This document shows, piece after piece, positions 1 through 5,921 of a DNA stretch of 6,948 nucleotides. The DNA comes from an uncultured Collinsella sp. GTDB taxonomy: Bacteria; Actinomycetota; Coriobacteriia; Coriobacteriales; Coriobacteriaceae. Both the position numbers and the translations under genes were made by a program. Below the pieces are notes generated by a model. The model was given only the letters and a program-made list of their open reading frames with translations, was not told where the DNA came from and searched no databases. Every line of letters starts with the position of its first letter. Positions within the stretch are counted from its first letter, which is position 1. The stretch lies in contig URZJ01000092.1 in NCBI GenBank assembly GCA_900552395.1, forward strand, positions 1 through 6,948, written 5' to 3'.

Positions 1-24
1 CAAATGCGCGCCCGGCCCCACTTC

Positions 25-95
25 TAAGTTGCGGTGAAATAGGGACTGTTTTTGCTGGCAAAAGGCCTAATTAATCCCTATTTCACCGCAAGTTT
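25..95. repeat. 71-bp palindromic intergenic repeat, copy 1
   Basis: A near-complete palindrome. A perfect 17-bp inverted repeat (29-45 against 75-91) encloses a second small stem, TTTTGC at 50-55 against GCAAAA at 58-63. A gap-free relative of the same length lies at 2315-2385. The repeat starts about 17 nt past the stop codon of the minus-strand zinc-ribbon gene, so its transcript would end in a long hairpin. No clean U-tract follows, so terminator function is only a possibility. It may be a REP-like dispersed element; bases 1-24 before it hold nothing recognisable. Confidence 0.8.
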
Positions 96-111
96 TGATC
101 AGTTGTTGGGA

Positions 112-1059
112 TTACTTCACTTCGACGGGTGCGGCGCCGGGGTAGCGTTCCTCAAAGTCCAGACGGTATTTGTTGTCGTTGGTGCCCGCTACGTTGTCGC
201 GCGCCAGCGGCGCCACGATCTCATCCTTGTGGTTGGCGGGACTGGAGTACTCAAGGCTGATCTCCCAGGCATCGCAAATCACGTCGATGCGGTTCTCCAG
301 ATCGTTGTAGAGCGTGATGATGTCTTTCCAAGAGCTGTAGTTCTGCGAGTCGATGGGAACGTCCAGGTCCTCGACCTCGTCCTTCAGGTCGTCGATCTGA
401 TCCTCGAGCGCCTCGGCGGCATCGCTGGCAGATTGGCGCGAGCTGCGGTCATCCTTGAGATAGTACGTGTTAAACGTGGTAGCGCAGTCGCGAACCTGCT
501 GATCAAGATCGGAGAGCCTGTTGTAGTAGGAGCTCAGCTGGTCGTAGACGTTCTGCTCGCTGATGGTGGCGGCATCGTGGGCGTCATCGTCATCATCATC
601 GTCAAGCTTGTTGGGGTCACCCTTAACGGAGACGTCATCGTCGTCGTGGTCGATTTTGACCTTTTCGATCGTCGTGCCCTTGGTATCATCGACGCTCTTG
701 TCGAAAGGCTTGATCATAAAGAACACGACCAGCGCGATAATCACGACGACTAGCGCGGCGATGATGCCGATGAGCAGGGCGTTGTTGTTTTTGGGGGTAG
801 TAGGCGCACTGGCCTGCGGAGCAGCGGTCGGAATGGGTTGCTGAGCCGCGGCGTTGGCCGCCGCCCATTGCTGCGTCGTGTCGACTTCGGGCTGGGGAGC
901 GGGCACGGGCTGATGGGCGGACTGCACGGTCACGTCCGCCTGCGCATCCTCTTGCGACTGAGAGGCCTGGCCATCATCGGTTGCCGGCGTTCCGCAGTTG
1001 GTGCAGAAGCGCTCGTCGTCTTTCAGAAGCTTGCCGCAATGGGTGCAAAACCGGGGCAT
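112..1059 (-). CDS. Zinc-ribbon membrane protein with acidic linker, function unknown
   Basis: The 315-residue protein opens with a zinc ribbon (CTHCG, then CTNCG; Cys 5, 8, 19 and 22), the usual N-terminal zinc_ribbon_2 type. A low-complexity Gln/Ala/Pro linker follows to about residue 93. One strong transmembrane helix lies at about 94-116, then an acidic stretch containing seven consecutive Asp (153-159). The C-terminal half is predicted helical and acidic, with coiled-coil-like spacing around residues 165-235. The likely topology is cytoplasmic ribbon and external C-terminal domain. An ATG at 1074 is in frame, but GGAAGGA lies 6 nt before the ATG at 1059, and starting there puts the ribbon at the very N-terminus as in related proteins. 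A TATAAT box sits about 30 nt upstream. Role and partners are unknown; the divergent neighbour is a cell-envelope hydrolase. Confidence 0.88.
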   Translation of the reverse strand: MPRFCTHCGKLLKDDERFCTNCGTPATDDGQASQSQEDAQADVTVQSAHQPVPAPQPEVDTTQQWAAANAAAQQPIPTAAPQASAPTTPKNNNALLIGIIAALVVVIIALVVFFMIKPFDKSVDDTKGTTIEKVKIDHDDDDVSVKGDPNKLDDDDDDDAHDAATISEQNVYDQLSSYYNRLSDLDQQVRDCATTFNTYYLKDDRSSRQSASDAAEALEDQIDDLKDEVEDLDVPIDSQNYSSWKDIITLYNDLENRIDVICDAWEISLEYSSPANHKDEIVAPLARDNVAGTNDNKYRLDFEERYPGAAPVEVK

Positions 1060-1090
1060 GATGGTTCCTTCCATTCGATGTGTTGGCTAG

Positions 1091-1096
1091 ATTATA
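1091..1096 (-). promoter_or_regulatory. Candidate -10 box for the zinc-ribbon gene
   Basis: Read on the minus strand this is a perfect TATAAT, 31 nt before the preferred ATG at 1059. No convincing -35 hexamer is seen at 16-18 nt upstream, so the assignment rests on the -10 alone. Confidence 0.45.
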
Positions 1097-1112
1097 AGGT
1101 GGTTCAGGTGCG

Positions 1113-1133
1113 GTTGGGCCGCGCCGACCCAAC
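1113..1133. promoter_or_regulatory. Inverted repeat upstream of the zinc-ribbon promoter, possible operator
   Basis: GTTGGG (1113-1118) and CCCAAC (1128-1133) form a 6-bp inverted repeat around a GC-rich 9-nt spacer. It lies about 17 bp upstream of the -10 box and within the shared divergent control region. It could bind a dimeric regulator, but short GC-rich palindromes are common in DNA of this composition, so support is weak. Confidence 0.2.
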
Positions 1134-1213
1134 TGGTAGTGCGAGGACCAGTCGCGCCGCGCAAGCCCTGTCGCATGCGTCACAATGAGTGCGGCGTGCT
1201 GGGTGTCCGGCGC

Positions 1214-1254
1214 AGCCGTTTATCGACGGCTCGGTAGAATGCGATGGTGGGGAG
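1214..1254 (+). promoter_or_regulatory. Control region of the serine hydrolase gene
   Basis: The region holds a perfect 6-bp inverted repeat AGCCGT/ACGGCT (1214-1219 and 1226-1231, 6-nt loop), a -10-like TAGAAT (1235-1240) and a Shine-Dalgarno GGGGAG (1249-1254). The last sits 7 nt before GTG 1262. No good -35 is visible. If the -10 is real, transcription would begin around 1247, downstream of the in-frame ATG at 1244, which would favour the GTG start. Confidence 0.35.
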
Positions 1255-1261
1255 TGAGTCT

Positions 1262-2317
1262 GTGTACTGCGGCGAGCAAGGTCGGGGTGGCGGCGATAAC
1301 GTGGAGGCGTTCCGGTTCCCGCCGGGGGATACGCCCCTCGCTGCGCGCGATTGCTCGCGTCGGGTGTTTTGTGCCGGGATGTTGACTGGAGCGCTTGCCT
1401 CGGTGATGAGCCTCGGCGGTTGTGCCGCGCGCCGCAACGAGGCTGAGGGCTCCGCTGTCCCTGCCAAACAAAAAGCGAATCATCCGTCCGCTCAAAAGAC
1501 GAAAGCTGTCTCCCAGACTTCTTGGATTGCCAACCTTCAGCAAGATATCGAAGCCCTTGTCGAGCCGTATGGTGGGTCTGCCTCGGTCTATGCTGTGGCG
1601 CTTGATCCTCAAACGTTCGCGTCGCTCGATGGTGAAGTCGCTGTGGCGCCGGACGCGCGACGTGTGGCGGCAAGCATCATCAAGCTTCCCGTTCTCGCTT
1701 GTGCGCTTGAGACCGTGACGGCGGGCGAGCTATCCCTCGACGAGCAGATAACGGTAACGCAACAGGATATCGTGGGTGGCAGCGGCAACATTCAGTCGCG
1801 CGGCGCGGGTGTGTCGTACAGTATTGACGAGCTGCTGCACGCCATGATCGCCCAGAGCGATAACGTGGCAGCGAATCTCATCATCAACCGGCTTGGCATG
1901 GATGCGGTCAATGAAACATGCGCCGCGCTGGGTTTGACTCAAACGGTGTTCGCTCGTTTGATGATGGATGCCGAGGCCCAGGCACAAGGTCGCGAGAACT
2001 ATACGAGCGCCCGTGATGCTGCGGCCGTGTTGCAGCGGCTGGCGTCGGGGACAATCGCGACGCCTAGGCTGTGCGAGCGAGCACGCGGATATCTGCTGGC
2101 GCAGGAAGACGCGCGCGGTATTGTCGAGGGCGTTCCCGGCGGCGTTTTGGTCGCGCGCAAAACGGGCAGCCTGGCGAATGCTCAGCACGATGCCGCAATC
2201 GTCTACGCCGAACATCCCTATGTCTTGGCCGTCCTCACCCAAGACCTCGAACGCGAACAGGCCTTGGCCTTGGAGTGCGACATCTCCTCCGCTATCTATG
2301 CCCGCGCCCACTCCTAA
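1262..2317 (+). CDS. Tat-type lipoprotein, class A beta-lactamase-like serine hydrolase
   Basis: The protein has the class A beta-lactamase/transpeptidase fold signatures in order: SxxK (SIIK, residues 138-141, nucleophile Ser138), SDN (199-201) and KTG (300-302), numbered from GTG 1262. The N-terminus carries SRRVF (residues 32-36), a twin-arginine motif. A hydrophobic stretch ending in LGGC follows, with Cys54 as the probable lipidated residue. A disordered polar linker leads to the catalytic domain. It should act outside the membrane on beta-lactams or on peptidoglycan-like substrates; the sequence does not decide which. The canonical omega-loop ExxLN motif is not evident. In its place is an MMDAEAQ...GRENYTS segment, where the Glu might substitute. 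An in-frame ATG at 1244 is possible, but the Shine-Dalgarno fits GTG 1262; the residues before SRR are unusually many for a signal peptide with either start. The TAA stop is the first three bases of a palindromic repeat. Confidence 0.87.
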   Translation: MYCGEQGRGGGDNVEAFRFPPGDTPLAARDCSRRVFCAGMLTGALASVMSLGGCAARRNEAEGSAVPAKQKANHPSAQKTKAVSQTSWIANLQQDIEALVEPYGGSASVYAVALDPQTFASLDGEVAVAPDARRVAASIIKLPVLACALETVTAGELSLDEQITVTQQDIVGGSGNIQSRGAGVSYSIDELLHAMIAQSDNVAANLIINRLGMDAVNETCAALGLTQTVFARLMMDAEAQAQGRENYTSARDAAAVLQRLASGTIATPRLCERARGYLLAQEDARGIVEGVPGGVLVARKTGSLANAQHDAAIVYAEHPYVLAVLTQDLEREQALALECDISSAIYARAHS

Positions 2318-2385
2318 CTTGCGGTGAAATAGGGATTGTATTTGCTGTTAGAAGGCGTATCCAGTCCCCATTTCATCGCAACTTA
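2315..2385. repeat. 71-bp palindromic intergenic repeat, copy 2
   Basis: It aligns without gaps to 25-95. The outer arms (about 2316-2337 against 2363-2384) are inverted repeats with a few mismatches, so the stem is less perfect than in copy 1. The first three bases are the stop codon of the hydrolase gene. The arms match copy 1 best in the opposite orientation, while the loop (TTTGCTG..., AAGGC) matches best in the same orientation. Confidence 0.8.
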
Positions 2386-2389
2386 GAGG

Positions 2390-2430
2390 GCCGGCAGTTG
2401 GGGACGTTCCTTTTAATATGAGCAGGACAT
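2390..2430 (+). repeat. Left arm of the inverted repeat flanking the IS110 element
   Basis: The outer 19 bp (2393-2411) match the reverse complement of 3987-4005 at 18 of 19 positions. The inner 15 bp (2416-2430) match the reverse complement of 3954-3968 perfectly. Four bases, TTTA, separate the two segments. The GGGACGTTCC core looks like an intergenic repeat rather than transposase-linked DNA. Confidence 0.7.
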
Positions 2431-2447
2431 TGTCAAGAGGCAAAATC

Positions 2448-2479
2448 GGGCCTGGCCCCAACGATATGGGGTCAGGCCC
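2448..2479. repeat. Strong hairpin near the left IS end
   Basis: A 13-bp stem (2448-2460 against 2467-2479) has a single G·U-type position and a 6-nt loop ACGATA. It lies at the far downstream side of the transposase and could stop transcription leaving the element or be part of the IS end. The following ATTTTG on the minus strand is too short for a confident intrinsic terminator. Confidence 0.6.
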
Positions 2480-2484
2480 TCTCC

Positions 2485-2732
2485 CTATATCAACCCGTCC
2501 GCGGCGACCTCGGCGTGTCTTACCGACGCTCGTCTTTGCAGTTTAATATCCGCCCGTGGCGATCTCTCGCTGGGCAATCCGTTGCTACGGCTGAGGCTTC
2601 TACGTCGAACCGACAGTCTGTGCACGCGTGTGGCGCCCTGGGCGCTCGCAGAAAAGGGACCTGAGGTTCGCCTCAACGGCTTCGGATCGAACCGCTTCCG
2701 GGATGACTGGCTTATGTGCGGGGGACCGCCCC
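2485..2732 (-). ncRNA. Candidate guide (bridge/seek) RNA region of the IS110 element
   Basis: About 250 nt between the transposase stop and the left-end hairpin contain no supported gene. In minus-strand order they hold several compact hairpins: 2720-2733 (GGGGG/CCCCC, 4-nt loop), 2677-2694 (7 bp with one bulge), 2662-2675 (TGAGG/CCTCA, 4-nt loop) and 2633-2645 (5 bp, 3-nt loop). IS110/IS1111 elements are known to encode a structured RNA from their non-coding end that specifies target and donor sequences. The location fits the IS1111 arrangement. The RNA boundaries and guide loops could not be identified by eye, so this is a positional inference. Confidence 0.3.
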
Positions 2733-3846
2733 CTACGCCTCCTCGGCCATGAGGCCGACCGCCCACACCCAGCAGGCGAGCTCGCGCGCCGTGGCGACGT
2801 TCGCCTTGTTGCTGTGGACCCCGCGCGCGAGCAGGGCCCCGCGCCTCTCGACCAGCCTCCGCACGCCCTTGGCGGCATGCCTCCGGGCGGCTGGGTCCGG
2901 GGCCTGGCCCTTGGCGAGGTCCTTCGGCCGCCCCGAGCACGTCAGGTAGTGCCACGCGGCCTCGACCAGCGTCTTTCTCAGGTGCTTGTTGCCGGCCTTG
3001 GTGATCGCGCCCCTGCGGTCGCTCTCCCCGCTGGAGTGCTCGGAGGGCGTCAGGCCGACCCACGCGGCGAACGAGCGGGCGTTCCTGAACCTGGAGAACT
3101 CGCCGGCCTCGAACACGAGGTCGGCGGCGGAAGCGGTGTCTACGCCCTTGAGGCAGCGCAGGGAGTCGACCCTCTTCCGCCACCTGGGCTTGCGGGCCTC
3201 GGCCTCGACGAGCCCCTCGAGCCTCGCCTTCTCCTCCGCCGCCCGCCTGACCGCGTCGACGTAGTAGGCGAGCGCGTCGTTGTCGGCCCCCTCCGCGAAC
3301 CTAATCGACTCGATCCAGGACCAGTGCGCCCGGGTCCAGTTGCCCTTCCTGCGGCCGGTGGGCGTCCTCTCGTCGAAGACGAGCCCGTGCCTTAGCAGGA
3401 ACTTGGAGAAGCCGCTGCTTCGAGCGCGAGAGGTCGTCCCTCGCGTCCTCGAGCGCCCTGGTCAGGTCGCGGGCGGCCTCGCACTCGTCGTCGGGGACCC
3501 ACACCTCGACCACGTTGCCGACCGACAGCATGCGGGCGAGGAACTCGGCGTCGTTGCGGTCGTTCTTCCTGCGCCTGTCCGCACTGGGCTTGATCATCTT
3601 CGAGACGGCGCCGACCACGCAGTCGACACCCAGGCCGGAGAGCCTCTTCTGCAGGTCGAAGCCCGTGACCCCGGACTCGTACACGCACCTGGCCCCGGGG
3701 CCCACGGAGCGGATCCACTCCGCGACGGCGCCGGCGTCGTAGCCGAAGGTCGCGGCGCGCACCTCCCCGGTCATGACGTCGAGGGAGACGGCCTTTATCG
3801 AGCGGGCGTGGACGTCGAGGCCGACGAAGGTGGTAGTATCGGACAT
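2733..3846 (-). pseudogene. IS110-family DEDD transposase, frameshifted by one extra base
   Basis: From ATG 3846 the first part reads MSDTTTFVGLDVH, a RuvC-like DEDD domain. Asp11, Glu57 (YESG), Asp96 and Asp99 (KNDRNDA) fit the catalytic quartet. The frame runs smoothly to about residue 146 and then goes off; it would stop at 3301-3303. The next frame picks up at 3404 with KFLLRHGLVFDERTPTGRR and stays open to the stop at 2733-2735. It carries the Transposase_20 region (GLTPSEHSSG, ITKAGNKHLRK), which holds the serine typical of this family. Removing one A near 3409-3410 (GGAGAAG to GGAGAG) restores RLSKF and a full 370-residue protein. GGAAGGGG lies 5 nt before ATG 3846, favouring it over the in-frame ATG at 3861. 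A recent inactivating indel or a sequencing error both fit; the rest is intact. Confidence 0.88.
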
Positions 3847-3953
3847 GGGAGCCCCTTCCATGAATGCGGCGTGGCCGCCGCGGCTGAATTAGACACTCAC
3901 CATTGTCGGCCTAATCCGCGGTCTTTCATGCAGCAGGGGCTCTCAATGTTTTT
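3847..3953 (-). other. Non-coding transposase-upstream end of the IS
   Basis: About 107 nt between the transposase start and the right inverted repeat. It contains the Shine-Dalgarno GGAAGGGG (3851-3858 on the minus strand) and a short A-run (T-run at 3949-3953 on the plus strand) at the junction. No promoter with both hexamers is recognisable, and no gene is seen. Confidence 0.5.
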
Positions 3954-4006
3954 ATGTCCTGCTCATATCGTCTCTGCCGGCAGTTTAGGAACGTCCCTAA
4001 CTGCCG
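3954..4006 (-). repeat. Right arm of the inverted repeat flanking the IS110 element
   Basis: It contains the 15-bp inner repeat (3954-3968) and the outer copy (3987-4005, 18 of 19 bases inverted to 2393-2411), separated by 18 bases instead of 4. It also folds on itself: CGGCAGTT (3978-3985) pairs with AACTGCCG (3999-4006), continued by three pairs after one bulge. This resembles a stand-alone REP-like hairpin upstream of the tmk operon. Confidence 0.7.
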
Positions 4007-4063
4007 CCCCAATGACTAGGTCCGATTTGGGGTGCGCCGGACGCTGGGGTATCATGGCTTGGT

Positions 4064-4072
4064 TGCTATAAC
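4064..4072 (+). promoter_or_regulatory. Candidate extended -10 promoter of the tmk operon
   Basis: TGCTATAAC fits an extended -10 (TGn plus TATAAT with the last base changed), 36 nt before the tmk ATG. No convincing -35 is seen at normal spacing, which is tolerated by extended -10 promoters. The IS lies about 100 bp upstream of it. Confidence 0.4.
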
Positions 4073-4108
4073 TTGCATTTACGCGCCTTGTAGGAAGGGG
4101 CTGCGCCC

Positions 4109-4792
4109 ATGGCTTTTGAGCCCGCTCAACATAGCTTTATCACGCTCGAGGGTGTCGACGGCGCCGGCAAATCCACGCAGGCGCGTTTGCTGGCCCGCGC
4201 GCTCGACCTCGCTGGCCATCAGGTCGTAACTCTGCGCGAGCCGGGCGGCACCGCCATCAGCGAAAAGATCCGCGCCCTGCTGCTCGACCCCGCCAATACG
4301 GCAATGGGCGACACCTGCGAGCTGCTGCTCTACGAGGCCGCGCGCGCCCAGCTGGTGCACGAGGTCATCGCGCCCGCCCTCGCTGCCGGCATGGTGGTCC
4401 TGTGCGATCGTTTCTACGATTCCACGACCTGCTATCAGGCGTTTGCCGATGGCCTCGACCGTCAGATGGTACGCGATGCCAACTACCTGGCTGTCGCCGG
4501 TACGCATCCGGCGCTCACGCTCGTCTATCACATCACGCCCGAGCAGGCGGCGCTGCGCATGGCGGCCCGCGGTGCGGCCGATCGCATGGAGGCCAAGGGC
4601 ATGGCCTTCCAGGAGCGTGTCTACCAGGGTTTTTGTGCCATTGCTGCCGAGGAGCCCGCCCGCGTAAAGCTCATCGACGCCACCGCGTCGATTGCAGACG
4701 TTTTCGCGCAGACGGTCGATCTGGTTCGTGCGCACGGTCTCGACATCCCCCAGGATGCCGTCGCCGCCGCGCTTGCCCAGGAGGCTGAGTAA
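4109..4792 (+). CDS. tmk: Thymidylate kinase (dTMP kinase)
   Basis: A cytoplasmic enzyme that phosphorylates dTMP to dTDP with ATP, an essential step in dTTP supply. At 227 residues it is close to the usual length. The P-loop GVDGAGKST is at residues 15-23, REPGGT at 43-48 in the dTMP-binding region, and the DRFYDST motif at 100-106. A LID-like basic stretch (R150 to R171, including ARGAADRMEAKG) follows. AGGAAGGGG (4092-4100) lies 8 nt before the ATG, fixing the start. It leads an operon: holB begins 1 nt after the tmk stop and ricT follows. Grouping dTTP synthesis with a replisome clamp-loader subunit is a common bacterial arrangement. Confidence 0.97.
   Translation: MAFEPAQHSFITLEGVDGAGKSTQARLLARALDLAGHQVVTLREPGGTAISEKIRALLLDPANTAMGDTCELLLYEAARAQLVHEVIAPALAAGMVVLCDRFYDSTTCYQAFADGLDRQMVRDANYLAVAGTHPALTLVYHITPEQAALRMAARGAADRMEAKGMAFQERVYQGFCAIAAEEPARVKLIDATASIADVFAQTVDLVRAHGLDIPQDAVAAALAQEAE
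4779..4784 (+). promoter_or_regulatory. Shine-Dalgarno deciding the holB start
   Basis: A perfect AGGAGG inside the end of tmk, 9 nt before ATG 4794. An in-frame ATG at 4692 would add 34 residues lying wholly within tmk with no homologous character, so 4794 is chosen. Confidence 0.8.
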
Positions 4793-4793
4793 C

Positions 4794-5921
4794 ATGGCCC
4801 CCGCTCAGGCAAGCCTGCTCGCCAAGCTCGACACCCAGGAACGCGTGCGCGACTTTTTGACCAACGCCATCGCAAGCGGCCGTGCATCGCACGCCTACCT
4901 GTTTTTGGGCGCGCCCGGTGCCGGTAAGCTCGACGCCGCATGGGCGCTTGCCCAGGCATTCCTGTGCGAGCGGGACGGCTGTGGCTCGTGCGACAGCTGC
5001 GTGCGCGTCGCGCGCCATACGCATCCCGACGTGCACTATTACACGCCCGAGAGCGCCACGGGCTACCTCATCGCGCAGACCCGCGAGCTGCTCGACGACG
5101 TGCCCCTGGCGCCCATCCGCGCCAAGGCTAAGGTCTACATCATCGACCGTGCCGAGCAACTGCGCGCCAACACCGCCAACGCACTGCTCAAAACGCTCGA
5201 GGAACCGCCCGAGGGCGTCATGTTCATCCTGCTGGGCACCTCGGCCGACGTGATGCTGCCCACCATCGTGAGCCGTTGCCAGTGCGTGCCGTTTCGGCTG
5301 GTGTCGCCCGCTGTGGCCGCGCAGGCCGTGAGCCGTGCCACCGGCCAGGACCTCGCGCGTTGCCGTATGGCCGTTGCCGTGGCGGGAAGCCCCACGCGTG
5401 GCATCGAGTTCCTCAAGAGCGCCGAGCGCCAGGACGCCCGTCGTCAGATGGTTCGCACCATCGATTCACTCATCGCTGCCGATGAGGCCGATGTGCTCAG
5501 TCGCGCCAAGTCACTCATCGTCGCCGTTAAGGCGCCGCTCGCCGAGGTCAAGTCCACGCAGGAAAAGGTGCTCGAGCAAAACGCCGACTACCTGTCGCGT
5601 GGAGCATTGAAGCAGCTTGAGGACCGCAACAAGCGCGAACTCAACGCGCGCGAGCGTTCGGGTATCATGGAAGCGCTGGCGAGCGCGCAGACGCTCATGC
5701 GCGACGTGCTGCTGACGCTTCAGAATGAGGCGGCAGACGTTGTGAACGAGGACGTGCGCGACACGATCGGGCGGCTTGCCGCGGCGACGAATGTTGCGGG
5801 TGCCACCCAGGCGCTCGAGGCGGTTGCCACCGCTGAGCGCAACATCGCCAGAAACGTTACTCCCCAGCTGGCCATCGAGGTCATGCTGTTCGATATCAGG
5901 AAGGCACTGAAATGCCGTTAG
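4794..5921 (+). CDS. holB: DNA polymerase III delta prime subunit, clamp loader
   Basis: This 375-residue AAA+ protein is part of the clamp loader that opens and places the sliding clamp at primer ends. A P-loop-like GAPGAGK is at residues 39-45, followed by Leu-Asp rather than the usual Ser/Thr, so nucleotide binding may be weak, as in many delta prime proteins. A zinc module with Cys58, 63, 66 and 69 (CERDGCGSCDSC) follows. Next come the Walker B-like IIDRAEQL and the family hallmark NALLKTLEEPP (about 129-139), then the SRC motif (160-162) that supplies the arginine finger. The C-terminal third is helical (collar-like). It is translationally close to tmk upstream and overlaps ricT downstream by 10 nt. 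Lack of the P-loop Ser/Thr is the only oddity, and the gene is otherwise ordinary. Confidence 0.95.
   Translation: MAPAQASLLAKLDTQERVRDFLTNAIASGRASHAYLFLGAPGAGKLDAAWALAQAFLCERDGCGSCDSCVRVARHTHPDVHYYTPESATGYLIAQTRELLDDVPLAPIRAKAKVYIIDRAEQLRANTANALLKTLEEPPEGVMFILLGTSADVMLPTIVSRCQCVPFRLVSPAVAAQAVSRATGQDLARCRMAVAVAGSPTRGIEFLKSAERQDARRQMVRTIDSLIAADEADVLSRAKSLIVAVKAPLAEVKSTQEKVLEQNADYLSRGALKQLEDRNKRELNARERSGIMEALASAQTLMRDVLLTLQNEAADVVNEDVRDTIGRLAAATNVAGATQALEAVATAERNIARNVTPQLAIEVMLFDIRKALKCR

Larger units (their letters stand above)
2416..3968 (-). mobile_element. IS110-family insertion sequence (IS1111-like layout)
   Basis: The element of about 1.52-1.55 kb carries a minus-strand DEDD transposase. 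Perfect 15-bp inverted repeats, 2416-2430 and 3954-3968, bound it. The non-coding DNA is lopsided: about 110 nt upstream of the transposase and about 300 nt downstream. IS110-group elements usually carry the long non-coding end upstream, whereas IS1111-group elements have subterminal inverted repeats and a downstream guide-RNA region, so the layout resembles IS1111. The exact ends are uncertain: the 15-bp repeats may belong to the element or to a palindromic target. Frequent AGG arginine codons, scarce in the flanking operon, support separate ancestry. The transposase is frameshifted, so this copy is probably not autonomous. Confidence 0.8.

Noticed and set aside
583..603. Trinucleotide GTC/ATC run as a microsatellite or CRISPR-like repeat
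   Set aside because: It simply encodes the poly-Asp run of the zinc-ribbon protein. No array of spaced repeats exists in the window.
52..753. Plus-strand open frame of 233 codons opposite the zinc-ribbon gene
   Set aside because: It is antisense to a gene with clear zinc-ribbon and membrane features. Its valine-rich content mirrors the opposite-strand Asp codons.
2485..3183. Minus-strand 232-codon frame overlapping the C-terminal half of the transposase
   Set aside because: It is the wrong frame through the conserved Transposase_20 region. Its low-complexity Arg/Gly content marks it as a shadow.
3399..3416. Programmed ribosomal frameshifting in the transposase
   Set aside because: No slippery heptamer or stimulatory structure was recognised, and the family normally uses one frame.
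2628..4071. Long plus-strand open frames across the IS
   Set aside because: They are antisense to the DEDD transposase in GC-rich DNA and show Pro/Arg/Leu-rich composition with no recognisable domain.
4692..4793. Upstream in-frame start for holB
   Set aside because: It would lie wholly within tmk, has no ribosome binding site, and adds a non-family-like Arg/Pro-rich extension. AGGAGG marks ATG 4794.
4079..4795. Minus-strand 238-codon frame opposite tmk
   Set aside because: tmk has all kinase motifs and a good ribosome binding site on the other strand.
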